From Solen grandis (lineage: Eukaryota > Mollusca > Bivalvia > Adapedonta > Solenidae): a DNA stretch of 64,000 bases. The notes under the pieces are model-generated. The model ran no database searches and was not told the origin of the DNA. It worked only from the letters and a program-made list of their open reading frames with translations. Positions 51,401 to 59,473 of the stretch are shown piece by piece; the first letter of the stretch is position 1; every line of letters begins with the position of its first letter. A program made the translations under genes and the position numbers. The DNA is taken from the NCBI GenBank assembly GCA_021229015.1, contig CM037780.1:70069656-70133655 (forward strand), written 5' to 3'.

Positions 51401-54278
51401 TATATAGTTTTAAATAGTTATTTGGCAATCAAAAAGAAAAATGAAGTTCAGGAAAATTCCTGAAAACTTTTACCCATGTGATTATAAGGGAAAATTTAAT
51501 ATGAAAATGTTTAATGATATAGATTGTGTTTTACAAAAAAACTTTCAAAACTGCTTGACAAACCTGGCCATGGAGGTCCACAAGAGAAAAATCCTCCGGA
51601 ACTGTTCCAGACATGGTCTCATCAGGGTCAGTATCGGCTGACATGTAAGACAGAGTAGAATTGGTTGAAGAGGAGCTTTCCCTCCTCTCTATAACAGTCT
51701 TCTCCATCTGAGACCCGTCACTCTTATTCAGGGTATTCTGAGGTGAAGACTTACTCCTACCCCATGTCAAACTATCACTCCCAGAAGAATTCATGTCCTG
51801 GACCGACTTGTGTTTCAATGTTTGAAAATTTGGTTCAGATGAGGAAAGAGCATCTTCCTCAGCTGAAAAGTACATTTCACTCTCCAGAGACATGGTCGAC
51901 GTTTGTCTGGAGGGATCATATCTTGAGCTTGCATGTCGAGCCCGCATTAAAATTGGACTCACACTCTGTATAGAAGATCTAGCTGACTGAGGACTTCTCA
52001 GGGATAACCTCAAGGATGGACTTTGAGCAGCGGATGACCTCAAAGATGGACTGAAAGGAGGAGGGGAGGATGAAGAACTTAAAGACATGCTTCTTTTTGA
52101 TTTAGAAGTCTCATCATACCCAGGCCTGTCAGTGCCTCGTAAGACAATGGAGTCAATGAAACGGAGAGTATCAAACGGGTTTATACTGATATTGTCCCCC
52201 ATCAACACATCACTGGGGGAAGTTGTGGTGACAATGGAGGAAGACTGAGTCTCCCCTGTTGGGCTGCCTGACACACCCACATTCCGGGCCTTGTCTGAGG
52301 ATACATCTGATCCAAGGCTTTCCTGGGTCTGGAAGCACTCTTCGATGACAGTAATACTTGTGCCAGAGGTGTCCGGAGTGGTCAAATGGCTCATATACCC
52401 ACGGGTAAAAGCAAACTCCTTATTTGGGGAAATCCATCCACCATTGCTGCCGATGTCAAATACCAGTTTGTCTTTAAACAGTAAACTCTGACCAAAACCA
52501 GGATCTGATCCTTCAGGTGACACTTTACATATTGCTGTCCGAAGACCATCCCGGAATTTTTTTGGATGGAAAAATCCAACACCATTCCTATTCCTGCCAA
52601 AGAATGAACATCCACCAAGGCAACCACACTTGCCAATTTCCTGAGTTGAAATCTTCAGAGTGTTGACTGGCCATAGAAACCAGAGTCTTGTGGTTGCAGC
52701 ATCATGAAGGACTAGGAAGCGGTGTTGGAGTTCATGAAACTCTGGTACAGGTAAAGCCATGGCTGCCTCAGCTTTGATTGGCCCTAGTGACACGCCCCCA
52801 GACTCCAGCCACACCTCAGGCTGGCTTGTGTCATGCCTGATGGGGGCTGTGGAAATGAACTGTCTCAGGGAGATGTGCTCTATCAAGCCAGTGATACCTG
52901 ACCTTGTGTTTTCTCCATGTAAGTTACATGTTGACAATCGCACTGGGTACACCTGCACAAAAATAATTGCATCATTAATGGGGAAAAGGCTGCGTTCCTT
53001 CCTAAACAAAATTAAGACTTAGGTTTAAGCTAAGTATAAGTACCATCTAGAACTATCCCTTAAGATTACAATACCACCTTGTCTTCTTTTCATGTGAGTG
53101 TAGGATGGTGTGCAATGTGACAGGACAGGACATGAAGAATGTGATTCTTATATAGCCCCAGCTTCTGTTAAGCAGGGGTATAAAAATAGTGAAACAAGAA
53201 ACATAATTGTTCCTTCATATTCATTGTGAATTGAATTATGAGAAAAATTAAAGGGATCTCCTCCCTCTATAATTTCACTGAACAAAATTTGCTACTGACA
53301 TACTGAAAATCTAAAATTAAGGAAATTTAGAAAATCTTCTTGTTTCTTAACCTAAAAGCAAAAGTTCATTTAAGCAATGGTGGAATGGCTTTAATACTTT
53401 TTATAATTCATGTTGGTATCAGAAATATTTTACAAGAAGTATGCAATGATGCATATACCTAAAAAAGCACAAGAAATACCATACATGTACCTGCACATTG
53501 AGAGCAGTGCCCTCCTCCACAAGTTCAGGGAGTCAACCGATGCCCTCGTCATGCGGTACTTGATATCCTCGAATGATGGGCAGGGGAAGGTGTATTGGGG
53601 CTGGAGACGGTGACACTGAGGCTGCTGCACCATGTGCTGACACAGCTGGTAGGTCAGGGGGCGCTGCAGGCTGTTCTCTGCATCCTCCACTAGCATCACA
53701 AACGTCTGTAGGGACTCCACAATGCTCTGAACCTGTGGCATATAACTGACATCTTGTACATCTACTTCATAACATTTAGATATTGTTTGCATCTACAGAC
53801 AATAATCCAGCTCAGGTATAATCCTGCTGTGGTCCGATGTTGAAATTAAGGCAAATTTCAAATGACAGGGACAATCTCATTGCTAACTGCAAAGGACCCT
53901 ATATGACCTACCTGTTAAGTTAAATGTTCACTTCTTTTAGTAATCTATTACTGTAGTTTATTTAACAAAAATGAATATTCAACTTACAATATTACATTTT
54001 AATACGATAAAATGTTTTTGTCTAAGACAGTCTGTCTTAATTTGGATGCTAGTTGCTAGCAATTTTGGAAAGTTAAAATGACATGGTTTTAAGGTATGTA
54101 CATTCTTCCGACCTACCTGGGGAGAGGTCAGTTTCCCCGTGACATCCCCCACGATGACCTCTACTAGCCAGCCATACTCCAGGGTCTCACTCTCTATTGG
54201 CAGACCTTGGTGTGAGAACATGGCATGACCTCTGACCTGCAACCCTGACAGCGTAATGTGGCCTTCCTTCAGGTGGCT
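30259..54278 (-). CDS. BLTP1: Bridge-like lipid transfer protein 1, internal 14 exons (partial gene)
   Basis: Family knowledge: BLTP1 (KIAA1109 in human, Tweek in Drosophila, LPD-3 in worm, Csf1 in yeast) is a ~5,000-residue rod with a hydrophobic groove that moves lipids at membrane contact sites, mainly ER to plasma membrane. The exons read minus strand, 5' to 3' from 54,278 to 30,259, join in consistent phase and give about 2,000 codons from the middle of the protein. Recognisable segments: ETLEYGWLVEVIVG, VRLSTCNLHG, KFDWNLLSTATPAINAW across an exon junction, QWKIVLYMP, RCWRILYHLLQLYSTMPETK and KVKGFLQRKSSESSVTAHVG. Four exons carry one-base indels judged to be sequence errors. N-terminal exons should lie above 54.3 kb (beyond the window) and C-terminal exons below 30.2 kb, where none were found. 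Identification is by recall of the family. Confidence 0.88.
31081..31386 (+). repeat. Short element, family F11, in a BLTP1 intron
   Basis: Starts CAAGAGTTGTCAGAACAACA with ATATGCCCCTC and ends TTCGAAAGGGGGCATAAC, so TATGCCCC is inverted at the two ends. A short GACGGACATACCGACC stretch stands where the other families have their microsatellite. One core only. Confidence 0.6.
31432..31512 (-). CDS. BLTP1: BLTP1 exon 13 of window
   Basis: 81 bp; acceptor TCTCACAG|GTACAG, donor CAAA|GTAGGT; phase 1 in and out. Reads TGATSSGGFENTPLARSTFS then RTRFKQ. Found by phase walking. Confidence 0.83.
31677..32298 (+). repeat. Pearl-like element, family F2, copy c
   Basis: Independent copy between BLTP1 exons 12 and 13, antisense to the gene. 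Same 5' start and 3' hairpin as 19,653-20,306, three cores, and (GACGGACA)n at about 32,227-32,250. Its 3' end is about 75 bases from the exon 12 donor. Confidence 0.85.
32373..32862 (-). CDS. BLTP1: BLTP1 exon 12 of window
   Basis: 490 bp; acceptor GTCACAGAG|ATGAAG (an AG two bases further upstream would break phase), donor CCATTG|GTATGT; phase 0 in, 1 out. Reads MKPVEIKTTRHKPSISSF, then the well conserved CWRILYHLLQLYSTMPETK, ending AVEEEAAI. Confidence 0.87.
33366..33612 (-). repeat. tRNA-derived SINE family 1, most complete copy
   Basis: On the minus strand: a tRNA-like head with A box TGGCCGAGAGGG (33,590-33,601) and B box GGGTTTGAATCCC (33,535-33,547), with a long variable region as in Ser/Leu tRNAs, then a body with GTGAGGAAGCC, GGTCGGTGGTTCTACCC, GTCTTCCTCCACCTGCA and GGACGTCGCTATATGACTGG. 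The body resembles the conserved domain of bivalve RUDI/MetaSINE elements (recall, not searched). Lies in the intron between exons 11 and 12. Confidence 0.75.
33880..34265. repeat. Three diverged ~130-bp tandem units
   Basis: AGAACCATTTAATCTGTCTC recurs as ACTATTCAATCCATTTCATA and ACCATTCAATCTGTCTCATC, each followed by GGTTTAGG-like and TTTTTGAGATATAAGG words. No ends or microsatellite recognised. Confidence 0.6.
34402..35270 (-). CDS. BLTP1: BLTP1 exon 11 of window (one base missing)
   Basis: Acceptor ATTGCAG|AATGAT, donor TCAAAG|GTAAGG. Reads NDAVRPNMLKSKVDDLYCWM, SVRSKGKGKGKGRRYPKF, later FKYAMHKLEAKPATLLVNLL. Length is 869; phase 0 at both ends requires 870. One added G near 34,758-34,759 joins VIDFER to EESEEDNRFRKFPFKYAMHK. 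Confidence 0.87.
35850..36694 (+). repeat. Pearl-like element, family F4, split by the 3.6 kb element
   Basis: Five ~140-bp cores: GGCAATAACTCTGTAATTAC, AGAGTTATGGTTCTTGTGCA, CTGCACTTCCTC, CCGGACAAGGAAAA. A (CCGA)n tract follows at 36,633-36,653, then a C homopolymer. The likely 3' end (CCCCCCAAACTTTGTTTC, GGGGGTATAAAA) resumes at 40,311 on the far side of the 3.6 kb insertion. Confidence 0.7.
36695..40310. mobile_element. 3.6 kb non-autonomous DNA-transposon-like element with long TIRs and subterminal repeat arrays
   Basis: A perfect 28-base inverted repeat bounds it: 36,697-36,724 and 40,281-40,308, starting GTGGTGCTAACGTATCAG. The right end in inverse reads CAGTGGTGC, which fits the CAG-type ends of hAT transposons. 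Just inside each end are about 200 bases (36,725-36,916 and 40,076-40,280) of densely packed short words such as CGTATATCG, ATCGCATATCG and CGCATCGTA. The interior is AT-rich, with no transposase motif; the open frames at 37,567-37,761 and 39,278-39,505 match nothing I know. A target duplication cannot be judged because both flanks are C homopolymers. Superfamily assignment is tentative. Confidence 0.7.
40558..40741 (+). repeat. Short F2-like remnant
   Basis: Starts AACAAGAGCTCCACTGAG and ends ACAGTCCCCTCTTTTGCAAA then TAGGAGACTAAT, a decayed form of the F2 3' hairpin, after GACAGACAGAAAGAAGGAAGG in place of the usual microsatellite. Confidence 0.5.
40755..42610 (+). repeat. Tandem-core element, family F9, interrupted by F5
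   Basis: Four to five ~150-bp cores with TGACCTTGACCTTGAACC, CTCTCAGTATGGTTG and TGTCAAATAATT; interrupted at about 41,419 and resumed at 42,485 (TATGACATGTGACC...). Microsatellite and 3' end are not clear; the element decays near 42,610. Confidence 0.65.
41420..42484 (+). repeat. Pearl-like element, family F5, nested in F9
   Basis: Near its ends TACCCCCCCACACA (41,446 region) is inverted as TGTGGGGGGGGTA (42,468-42,480). Four ~130-bp cores (GGGCCATAACTCAAAAGAAA, AATCCATCCAGTAGTTATTG, AGCGTGGACAAAGAAAACTC), an (ATAA)n stretch near 41,670-41,725, then a (GACGGACC)n tract at about 42,424-42,450. Confidence 0.75.
42700..43320 (+). repeat. Tandem-core element, family F10
   Basis: Cores with AAGGAAACTAGCTGACCCCC and AGGGCATTATTTTTCAAGG. 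The last core has GTTGCCATGGCAACC (43,145) and CATGGATCATTCATACCAAG, linking it to family F1. Ends in GACGACTGATGATGCACATC without a clean microsatellite. Confidence 0.6.
43419..43944 (-). CDS. BLTP1: BLTP1 exon 10 of window (one extra base)
   Basis: Acceptor TCCACAG|CACAAG, donor AGAGCT|GTAAGT. Reads HKYHRVTTLSRTFQED, CQLLSVLLRYIHKMG, RQWKIVLYMPQLS. Length is 526 but phase 0 at both ends requires 525. Removing one A from the AAAA run (plus TTTT, 43,589-43,592) joins SLIDIE to MDMGSVRRSVSAP and keeps the frame open to the donor. Confidence 0.87.
44366..44555 (-). CDS. BLTP1: BLTP1 exon 9 of window
   Basis: 190 bp; acceptor TCTGCAG|GTTTGA, donor AAAGAG|GTGAGA; phase 2 in, 0 out. Reads FDWNLLSTATPAINAWLSPL and ends HLPYKYKE. 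The Lys before FDWN is split across the junction with exon 8. Confidence 0.88.
45219..46387 (-). CDS. BLTP1: BLTP1 exon 8 of window (389 codons)
   Basis: Acceptor GTTTCAG|ATAAAC, donor ACAAA|GTAAGC; phase 0 in, 2 out; fully open. Starts INICALQAGMVEEKISFSAL, then DNIHELTCVSLVG. The middle is Ser/Lys-rich and probably disordered; it ends FNFAAPPPLPIKRKADFT. An F1 repeat begins 34 bases upstream of its acceptor. Confidence 0.88.
46421..47391 (+). repeat. Pearl-like element, family F1, copy c, next to exon 8
   Basis: Starts CAAGAGGGCCAAGATGGCCC and TTGCTCACCTGAG. Five cores (GGGGCATAACTCCTGACCTA, ATCAGCCATAATCGAACT, GAAGATGATTGCTC), a GACGACGGACGGACGACGG tract at about 47,319-47,338, and the end hairpin AGCTCATCCTGAGCAC / GTGCTCAGGTGAGC then TAAAA. 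Antisense to BLTP1, in the intron between exons 7 and 8. Confidence 0.85.
47907..48168 (-). CDS. BLTP1: BLTP1 exon 7 of window
   Basis: 262 bp; acceptor CATTCCAG|ATTATG, donor CCAAAG|GTAACC; phase 2 in, 0 out. Reads LCESVTPALTTLHASAILDA, then an acidic linker (DADTPDSDQKEDN), then SSYQALITLPK. Confidence 0.85.
48256..49137 (+). repeat. Pearl-like element, family F6
   Basis: Starts CAAGAAAGTCAGTAGAACTG with GCTCCCCGAAG. Five ~140-bp cores (GGGGCCATAACTCTGTGAAA, GATATGCGTATCTACTCTTG, AAGTTTCGTTGAATTCAAGC), a (GACG)n tract at about 49,077-49,100, and the 3' end TGTGTCACCTTCGGTGAGCA then TAAAAAA, with a GTCACCTTCGGTGA hairpin. In the intron between exons 6 and 7. Confidence 0.8.
49145..49420 (-). 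repeat. SINE family 2 copy
   Basis: On plus: GGTCACATTATCTTGACACT, ACTGAGTGCCAAACAAGGGA, ATGTCATGACAGGTGATTAA, in the same order as in the satellite core and at 2,370-2,600. The minus strand starts with a tRNA-like head (A box region TAGTGACTGGATTG, B box GTGGGTTTAATCAC-like). It sits directly behind the F6 element. Confidence 0.65.
49488..49598 (-). CDS. BLTP1: BLTP1 exon 6 of window (one base missing)
   Basis: Acceptor TATTTAG|ATGCAA, donor CCAGAG|GTTAAT. Reads DATDGSTLDNASRTTATVKL, then KGSVDILLTP, then meets a stop. One more C in the CCC run (plus strand GGG, 49,510-49,512) gives TPLLLESFQR, as expected, and makes the exon the 112 bp required by its neighbours (phase 1 in, 2 out). Confidence 0.82.
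50007..50112 (-). CDS. BLTP1: BLTP1 exon 5 of window
   Basis: 106 bp; acceptor TATTTCAG|ACCAAA, donor GCTGG|GTGAGG; phase 0 in, 1 out. Reads TKQGFSTRIMKAKEVMFLTE then KHDESEWDNIEEPLL. Found by splice-phase walking because no ATG-initiated frame covers it. Confidence 0.8.
50405..50720 (-). repeat. Degenerate SINE family 2 remnant
   Basis: CATGATACCATATCCAGTCA, CATTATCGTGGCATCTGGCC and AACCAGCCTAGAACTAACAT correspond to the satellite core's GGATACCATACCCAATAACA ... CCAACCGGTCCTGGAACTAC. The remainder is too decayed to align by eye. Confidence 0.45.
50854..51063 (-). CDS. BLTP1: BLTP1 exon 4 of window
   Basis: 210 bp, phase 0 at both ends; acceptor GTCCAG|GTGAAC, donor ATTAAG|GTGAAG. Reads VNKAITKSPVLLPCYSNHL and ends SSLPQYIK. 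Confidence 0.85.
51564..52952 (-). CDS. BLTP1: BLTP1 exon 3 of window (463 codons)
   Basis: Acceptor TTTGTGCAG|GTGTAC, donor GGCCAG|GTTTGT, phase 0 at both ends, fully open. Conserved start VYPVRLSTCNLHGEN and GITGLIEHISLRQFIS; a Cys/Gly patch CGCLGGCSFFG; then a long Ser-rich, probably disordered stretch with SPSLRLSLRSP and MYFSAEEDALSSSEPN. The largest exon in the window. Confidence 0.88.
53491..53732 (-). CDS. BLTP1: BLTP1 exon 2 of window (one base missing)
   Basis: Acceptor GCCACAG|GTTCAG, donor GTGCAG|GTACAT. Starts VQSIVESLQTFVML and includes EDIKYRMTRASVDSLNL. Length is 242, while both junctions are phase 0 and demand a multiple of three. Near 53,517-53,521 the frame jumps: one extra G restores LNLVEEGTALNVQ, which runs straight into VYPVRLSTCNLHG of the next exon. 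Confidence 0.85.
54117..54278 (-). CDS. BLTP1: BLTP1 exon 1 of window
   Basis: Reads SHLKEGHITLSG, then RGHAMFSHQGLPIESETLE, then YGWLVEVIVGDVTGKLTSPQ, and ends at a CAG|GTAGGT donor (phase 0). An upstream acceptor ATTGCAG at 54,294 would add five codons but include an in-frame TAG at 54,279-54,281. The AG of that TAG can itself act as acceptor, giving the start chosen here. Confidence 0.8.
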
Positions 54279-54489
54279 CTAGTCCATGTCTCTCTGCAAT
54301 ATGTAAAGCCATGAAGTCAATCCGGTACTGACCCCAACAATAAGTCTAAATATAAGATTGAGACTAATGTTTAAAAAACAACAACAAAAAAAAACAAAAA
54401 AAAACATATTATTCAACAGTTCTTTATTTTTTGCAAAGACATTTTCAAAATTGAGGAATTTCCTGATAACCTTACAACATATTTGATTA

Positions 54490-54534
54490 TTTGACTACAA
54501 TAGCTCTCATATTCTGTGAATAGTCGAGCTAAAA
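54490..54534 (+). repeat. 3' end fragment of family F3
   Basis: GACTACAATAGCTCTCATAT then TCTGTGAATAGTCGAGCTAA, matching the last ~45 bases of the 20,707-22,335 element. No core precedes it. Confidence 0.75.
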
Positions 54535-55128
54535 ACTGAATATTTAGATCTTTTAGTTATAGTCAAAACGTACTCAATTTAAAACGCACCCAAATCAAAT
54601 ACATATTTAATATACTCAATTCCTGGAATATGTTTACACAATGGATATTTTTCTCATGTTGATGATGACGTTGAGTATGTGCGAGCTAAAGTGATGGCTT
54701 CCATGAAAAAGCTGAAGTATTTAGTCTATGTTTGTTTTGCAAACAAACATCCAGTCCATGCTGTATGCCAGTGTCCAGTTGGGTAATGAACAAATATAAA
54801 AATATATATGTTCTGAACACACTTTTCCAGTTCATTTATTCATACCTGCATATCATTTATAAAAGAACTGATAATCTCATATATAATGTAGATTTGTCTC
54901 CATCTCAAGTTACTCTGAATATTCACCATATTATCTAATGTTATAACAAATATTACATGATGTCTTCAGTGAATATCATTTAATATGATCTTTACAATGA
55001 TGAGAATAACCATGAAAACCCGCTACAAAACACACACACACACAGAATAAAAAATATATCTCATTAAGAATCTATTATTAAAACCAATGTAATAAATGCC
55101 TCTCTTAATTTCAATTTTACCATTCCAG
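54535..55128. other. No feature recognised
   Basis: AT-rich. A short (AC)n at about 55,030-55,043. No BLTP1-like minus-strand exon was seen. Confidence 0.45.
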
Positions 55129-55427
55129 GCTTGCACAATCCTGCAGTCACATAGGTGGGCTTTTATTTGCAATAAACAGCTACACAAGGGAAGTTAGATC
55201 CTTGCCCTTCACATCTTAATTATCCTCATGGAATGTGCCACGGAAAATGAATATAGATCCAAAACCAATCAGTCAAATGGACCTCAGCAAACCCAAGATT
55301 AACTCTACTAAAAGCTCAACAAGAAGTTGTATGGAATTTGATCCACGGCATTCTAGTGACAGAAAACTTGATGAAAATTTCTATTTTGAAAAAATGATAG
55401 AATTAAAATCAATATTCCCTAAAACAG
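55129..55427 (+). pseudogene. SWIM zinc-finger fragment, likely from a transposon accessory (SWIM-YqaJ type) gene
   Basis: A coding block between an acceptor CATTCCAG (55,121-55,128) and a donor at 55,428-55,429 (AACAG|GTATAA). It reads LAQSCSHIGGLLFAINSY, which fits the C-x-H half of a SWIM zinc finger, then a TAA at 55,217-55,219 in the same frame, then SSWNVPRKMNI, PISQMDLSKPK and MEFDPRHSSDRKLDEN. The order CSH...W-x-VPRK...FDPR recalls SWIM proteins that carry a YqaJ nuclease in invertebrate ISL2EU-like elements. No YqaJ motif was found downstream. The first half of the finger and the rest of the gene are absent or decayed. Confidence 0.55.
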
Positions 55428-56230
55428 GTATAAAGGCATTTTGTTTATGTAATATTAACCAAAAAAAAAAAAAAAAATACAGAAAATTATCATGAAATGT
55501 TAACTTATTCTTTTGCTGGGTATGATGATTTAAATTCCATTTACATTTATCATTATTTGACCTTTTTTTAAATTTATTTCTCCACTTAATTTAATGAAAA
55601 TAAGTAATGATATTTATTTAACTACAATAAATTTGAATATAATAATAACAATAACTAGAAGTCGTTTCTTTAAGATACAAACGAAGTAAATCATCATTAT
55701 CATAAAAATAACTTATGTTCAAAAATAAGCTTTAAATCTTTTTTTATTTTCATCTTCTTAAAAAGATATCGATAAAGCATGTATACGGATATTATGTGAT
55801 TACGCAACCGTTTACTTTCATGCAGAAAAAAAAAAGAGGAAAATTTTAAGATAATACTATCCTCAAGAATTTTTTCTTACGTTATTCAATCGATTTTAAT
55901 TTTTTTTTATTCTTTATTTAATATCTTTTTCATTGTAAGCATATGACTAACCAAATATTCATTGCAAATTGATCCACAATTGAAATTGTAAAAAGAAAGA
56001 AAATACTTTGAAATCCGTGACTTTCAACCTTTAAATTGATTGAGTTTTACGTTTGCAAAAATAGATGGAAACAAAGGAAGAGGTGTAAGCAAAATCATGA
56101 AAATAATTTCTTATTTCTATGTTATTAACAATACAAACATCTTGAAACTTTCAACTATTCATTTTGCTTTATATATTTGCTTATTTTTACAGATTAAGAA
56201 AAGGTAACTGTTAAACATTTAGAAAACATA
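55428..56230. other. AT-rich, no feature recognised
   Basis: No coding motif, repeat terminus or promoter-like structure noticed on either strand. Confidence 0.5.
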
Positions 56231-56912
56231 AACAAGAGGCCCATGATGGCCCTAAATCGCTCACCTGAGATAAATAGGTTGACCCAAGGAACATCTGTAC
56301 CAATTTATTTTATAATCTGGCCAGTAGTTTTGAAGAAGATGATTTTTAAAGTTTTCATATTTTTTTTCTTTTTGTTGCCATGGCAACCAGAGTTCTATAT
56401 GGATCAAGTTTATTTTAGGAACTTTTGTGAAGGTTGACCCAAGGATCATCCCTGCCAAGTTTAATCAAATTCTGTCCAGTGGTTTCAGAGGAGATGTTGT
56501 TTAAAGGTTTCTCTATATACATATAAGGCAAATAAGCCCCGCCCCTGGCGGCCATGTTTTTTTACGGATCGGAATAATTTTAGCAACTTTGGTAGAGGTT
56601 GACCCAAGGAACATCTGTACCAATTTATTTTGAAATCTGGCCAGTAGTTTTGAAGGAGATGATTTTTAAAGTTTTCAAATTATTTTTCTTTTTGTAGCCA
56701 TGGCAACCAGAGTTCTTCATGGATCAACTTTATTTTAGCAACTTTTGTAGAGCCTCACCCAAGGAATATTCCTGCCAAGTTTCATTAAATTCTGTCCAGC
56801 AGTTTCAAGAGAGATTTTTTAAATGCAAGTTGTTTAACTGACGCACGACGACGACGACGACGAAGTGATCACAAAAGCTCACCTTGATACGTTGTGCTCA
56901 GGTGAGCTAAAA
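56231..56912 (+). repeat. Pearl-like element, family F1, copy d
   Basis: Starts ACAAGAGGCCCATGATGGCC with TCGCTCACCTGAG. Two ~330-bp cores (TTGACCCAAGGAACATCTGT, TGGCCAGTAGTTTTGAA, GCCATGGCAACCAGAGTTCT, TAAGCCCCGCCCCTGGCGGC). Then (ACG)n at 56,841-56,863 and the end hairpin AGCTCACCTTGATAC / GTTGTGCTCAGGTGAGC then TAAAA. Confidence 0.85.
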
Positions 56913-58827
56913 TCAATGGTAGATTCACAGTTTTTTCATTTTCTTACGTTTTGGAAAGCCTTGAAAGCAATGCAATATGATGTATCCGAATTAAGTTTCA
57001 CTGGCTTGGCGAGTAACTTGCAGGCTGATCTGGTTTTATGTTGTTCGCATAGGTCTTTTCATGGTTTCCTCTATGAGGGAAAGGGTTAAGAAAAAATCCT
57101 TTGAGAAATAGAAAGAAGACCTCTAGGCCGATATGCTGTCCAATTTTCATGCTTCTAACACATCAGGGGGCTTTGTAACATTAAAATGATATTTTAGGAC
57201 CCAAGTTCAAATCTTGGTAATGCCATGTTATCTTTATATTTTCGAATTTGGAAATTTGAATGCTAAGGTGCACATCTACATCCTAAAATACATCTTCTGT
57301 GAAAATATCAAGATAATCATACCAGAATTGAAGGCTCTAGAGTGTGAACAAACTTTTAAAGCTGACTTCAAATCTGACATCATTTGACTTCATTGAAAAT
57401 TAAAAATAAATGAATTTATATATTTAAACTTTTTAATTGCTGCAATACAATTTTCAAAAAGATTGAGTCAAAAGTCATGAGACCAGAGCAAAATAAATTT
57501 TTTTAAAAAGTTGTTTTTTGTCATTTTTATGATGTCATAACCACATGACTTAAGAAAAAAATCTTTTAAGAAATAGAAAGAAGACCTATATGCCGATTTG
57601 CTGTCCAATTTTCATGCTTCTAACCCATAAGGTGGCCTTGTAACATTAAAATATATTTTCAGAACCTAAGTTCGAATCTCAGTTTTGCCATCAAATCTTT
57701 TTATTTTCGAATTTGGAAATTTGAATGTCAAGGTGCACATCTACATCCTAAAATACATCTTCTGAGAAAATATCAAGATAATTGGACAAGAATTGAAGGC
57801 TCTAGAGCATGAACAAACTTTTGAAGCTGACGTCAAATCTGACGTCATTTGACATCATTGAAAATTGAAAACACTTGATTTTAAAAATTTAGACTTTTTT
57901 GTCGAAGCATTTTAATTTTCATGTTGCTTGGCCATTGGCAACATATATGAATTAACTCTTGAATTAGGTTGGAAGAAGAATAATAATAACTAGACTTCTT
58001 TTGTTCTGAACAAAAGAAAGGGCTTTCTGCACTGCAAACCATGTCAAACCTGATCATACTTATTTACTTTTCTGACATACACCATCTTCAAAAATTGAAG
58101 AAAATCTGTCCCGAATTGACAGCTGTAGAGTGCAAACATAAATAAATAGCAGAGGAAATCTGTGATGTCATATAACAATTTAAATTCTAAAGTCATTGCA
58201 GTCTAAAGGGAATATGTGGCTTTGTTTTCAGTTATAATTTCATAATGCTAATTTTTCCAGAACCATCTTTAAGATAACTACAATAATACTCAATCTTCGT
58301 GTTCTGAAAGGGAATGAAGTATCACTAGTCCTCTTAACATGCTAAAAAGGTATACAAAATTCCTTTTCTACAAAACTTTCATTTCTCATATCTTCATTGA
58401 AGTTTCTTGTTCAATTGAAGGGGGCACAGAGAATTAAAATAAATTACTGTATCACATTTTACCTTTAATGTAACAGAAATAAAATTTAGAATATGTGAGA
58501 TCAACTGCAGAAGCACAAGGAAAAATGTTGTTGTTTTTTCAGAAATTCTTACTTTCATGCAACTATGATGTTCGATTATAAAAACCCTGGTACCGTTAGA
58601 AAGGTTTTCTGAATTCAAACATGTACTTACTTTATGTTTAAACCTATCTGTTTTTGCGATATATAAAGTTATCCTCCCCCCAAAAAGGCAAAAATCAGCA
58701 AAAAGATATTCATGTCAACTACTACCATTCGACAAATAACTTAATTAATAGATCGATCATTAAGATATGCATAGCATTAGAACCGTATTGAATCATGATA
58801 AAAATATTGTTCTTTATGATATTTTCA
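56913..58827. repeat. Repeat region related to family F12 (57,100-57,960), otherwise empty
   Basis: Two ~470-bp units at about 57,100 and 57,560 share GAAATAGAAAGAAGACCT, ATGCTGTCCAATTTTCATGC, AAGTTCAAATCT / AAGTTCGAATCT, AAGGTGCACATCTACATCCT and a TGACGTCA-rich end (CTGACGTCAAATCTGACGTC near 57,828). 56,930-57,090 ends TATGAGGGAAAGGGTTAAG, the inverse of a word at 23,985-24,000. From 57,960 to 58,827 I see no gene; the minus-strand frame near 58,394-58,618 has no motif. Confidence 0.55.
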
Positions 58828-59105
58828 ACAAGAGGTCCAAAGTAGCCCAAAAGACTCTCACCTGAGAAAAACTGCCTTCATTGCCTGTACCAGTTACTAA
58901 ATTATAGCATAGTTGTACTGAAGACATAATCCATCAGATTATAATTCCACGAACTAAAGAGAGCCTGTTGTCGAAATATGAAGTCAAACTTGACTGAAAA
59001 ATTATGGCTTAAAACACACAAATTTAAACATCAAAAGGGGCATAACTCTTGACCTAATTGGTAGATGTCAGCCATTATCGAATTTGGCAGAAAGAATATG
59101 GCTAT
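58828..59105 (+). repeat. F1 element, 5' part only
   Basis: Starts AACAAGAGGTCCAAAGTAGC, CTCTCACCTGAG; one core with GGGGCATAACTCTTGACCTA and TGTCAGCCATTATCGAAT. It stops about 130 bases before the THAP start codon, with no microsatellite or hairpin. Confidence 0.6.
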
Positions 59106-59235
59106 ACGAACGTTGATTGATGACATCACGCGCACCTGCCGATAGGAGCTGCGCATGTTTGGTTGGCAAAAAGACGGCCATATCCGCCGTGAATCAGACC
59201 GTGAATATTTGCATATGTAAACAAACAAACCGACC

Positions 59236-59331
59236 ATGGTCGTAAGTTGTTGTGCACCAGGATGTACAAACAGATATGGGAAAGTATCCAATGTGCATTT
59301 CTATCGATTCCCAAGGGATGAAAAACGTCAA
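59236..59331 (+). CDS. THAP transposase exon 1: start and first zinc-binding Cys pair
   Basis: ATG at 59,236; Cys at residues 5 and 10 as in typical THAP proteins; FYRFPRD is the usual loop motif. Donor CGTCAA|GTGCTC, phase 0. ATG choice is fixed by the invariant distance from Met to the first Cys. Confidence 0.8.
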
Positions 59332-59473
59332 GTGCTCATGATCGAATTTGCAGTGTTCATTTCATTGGTGGTATGTTTTTTATTACGTCAAATATTTCAA
59401 AGCAATTTCGAATCTTTATACTAGTGAAAATTACCCATTTGATCACATGTATGTAGTAATTTTGTTCATGCAG

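Noticed and set aside
51700..53022. Plus-strand ORFs opposite the large BLTP1 exons
   Set aside because: Mirror frames of Ser-rich minus-strand exons; they have no homologous motif and no splice-consistent extension.
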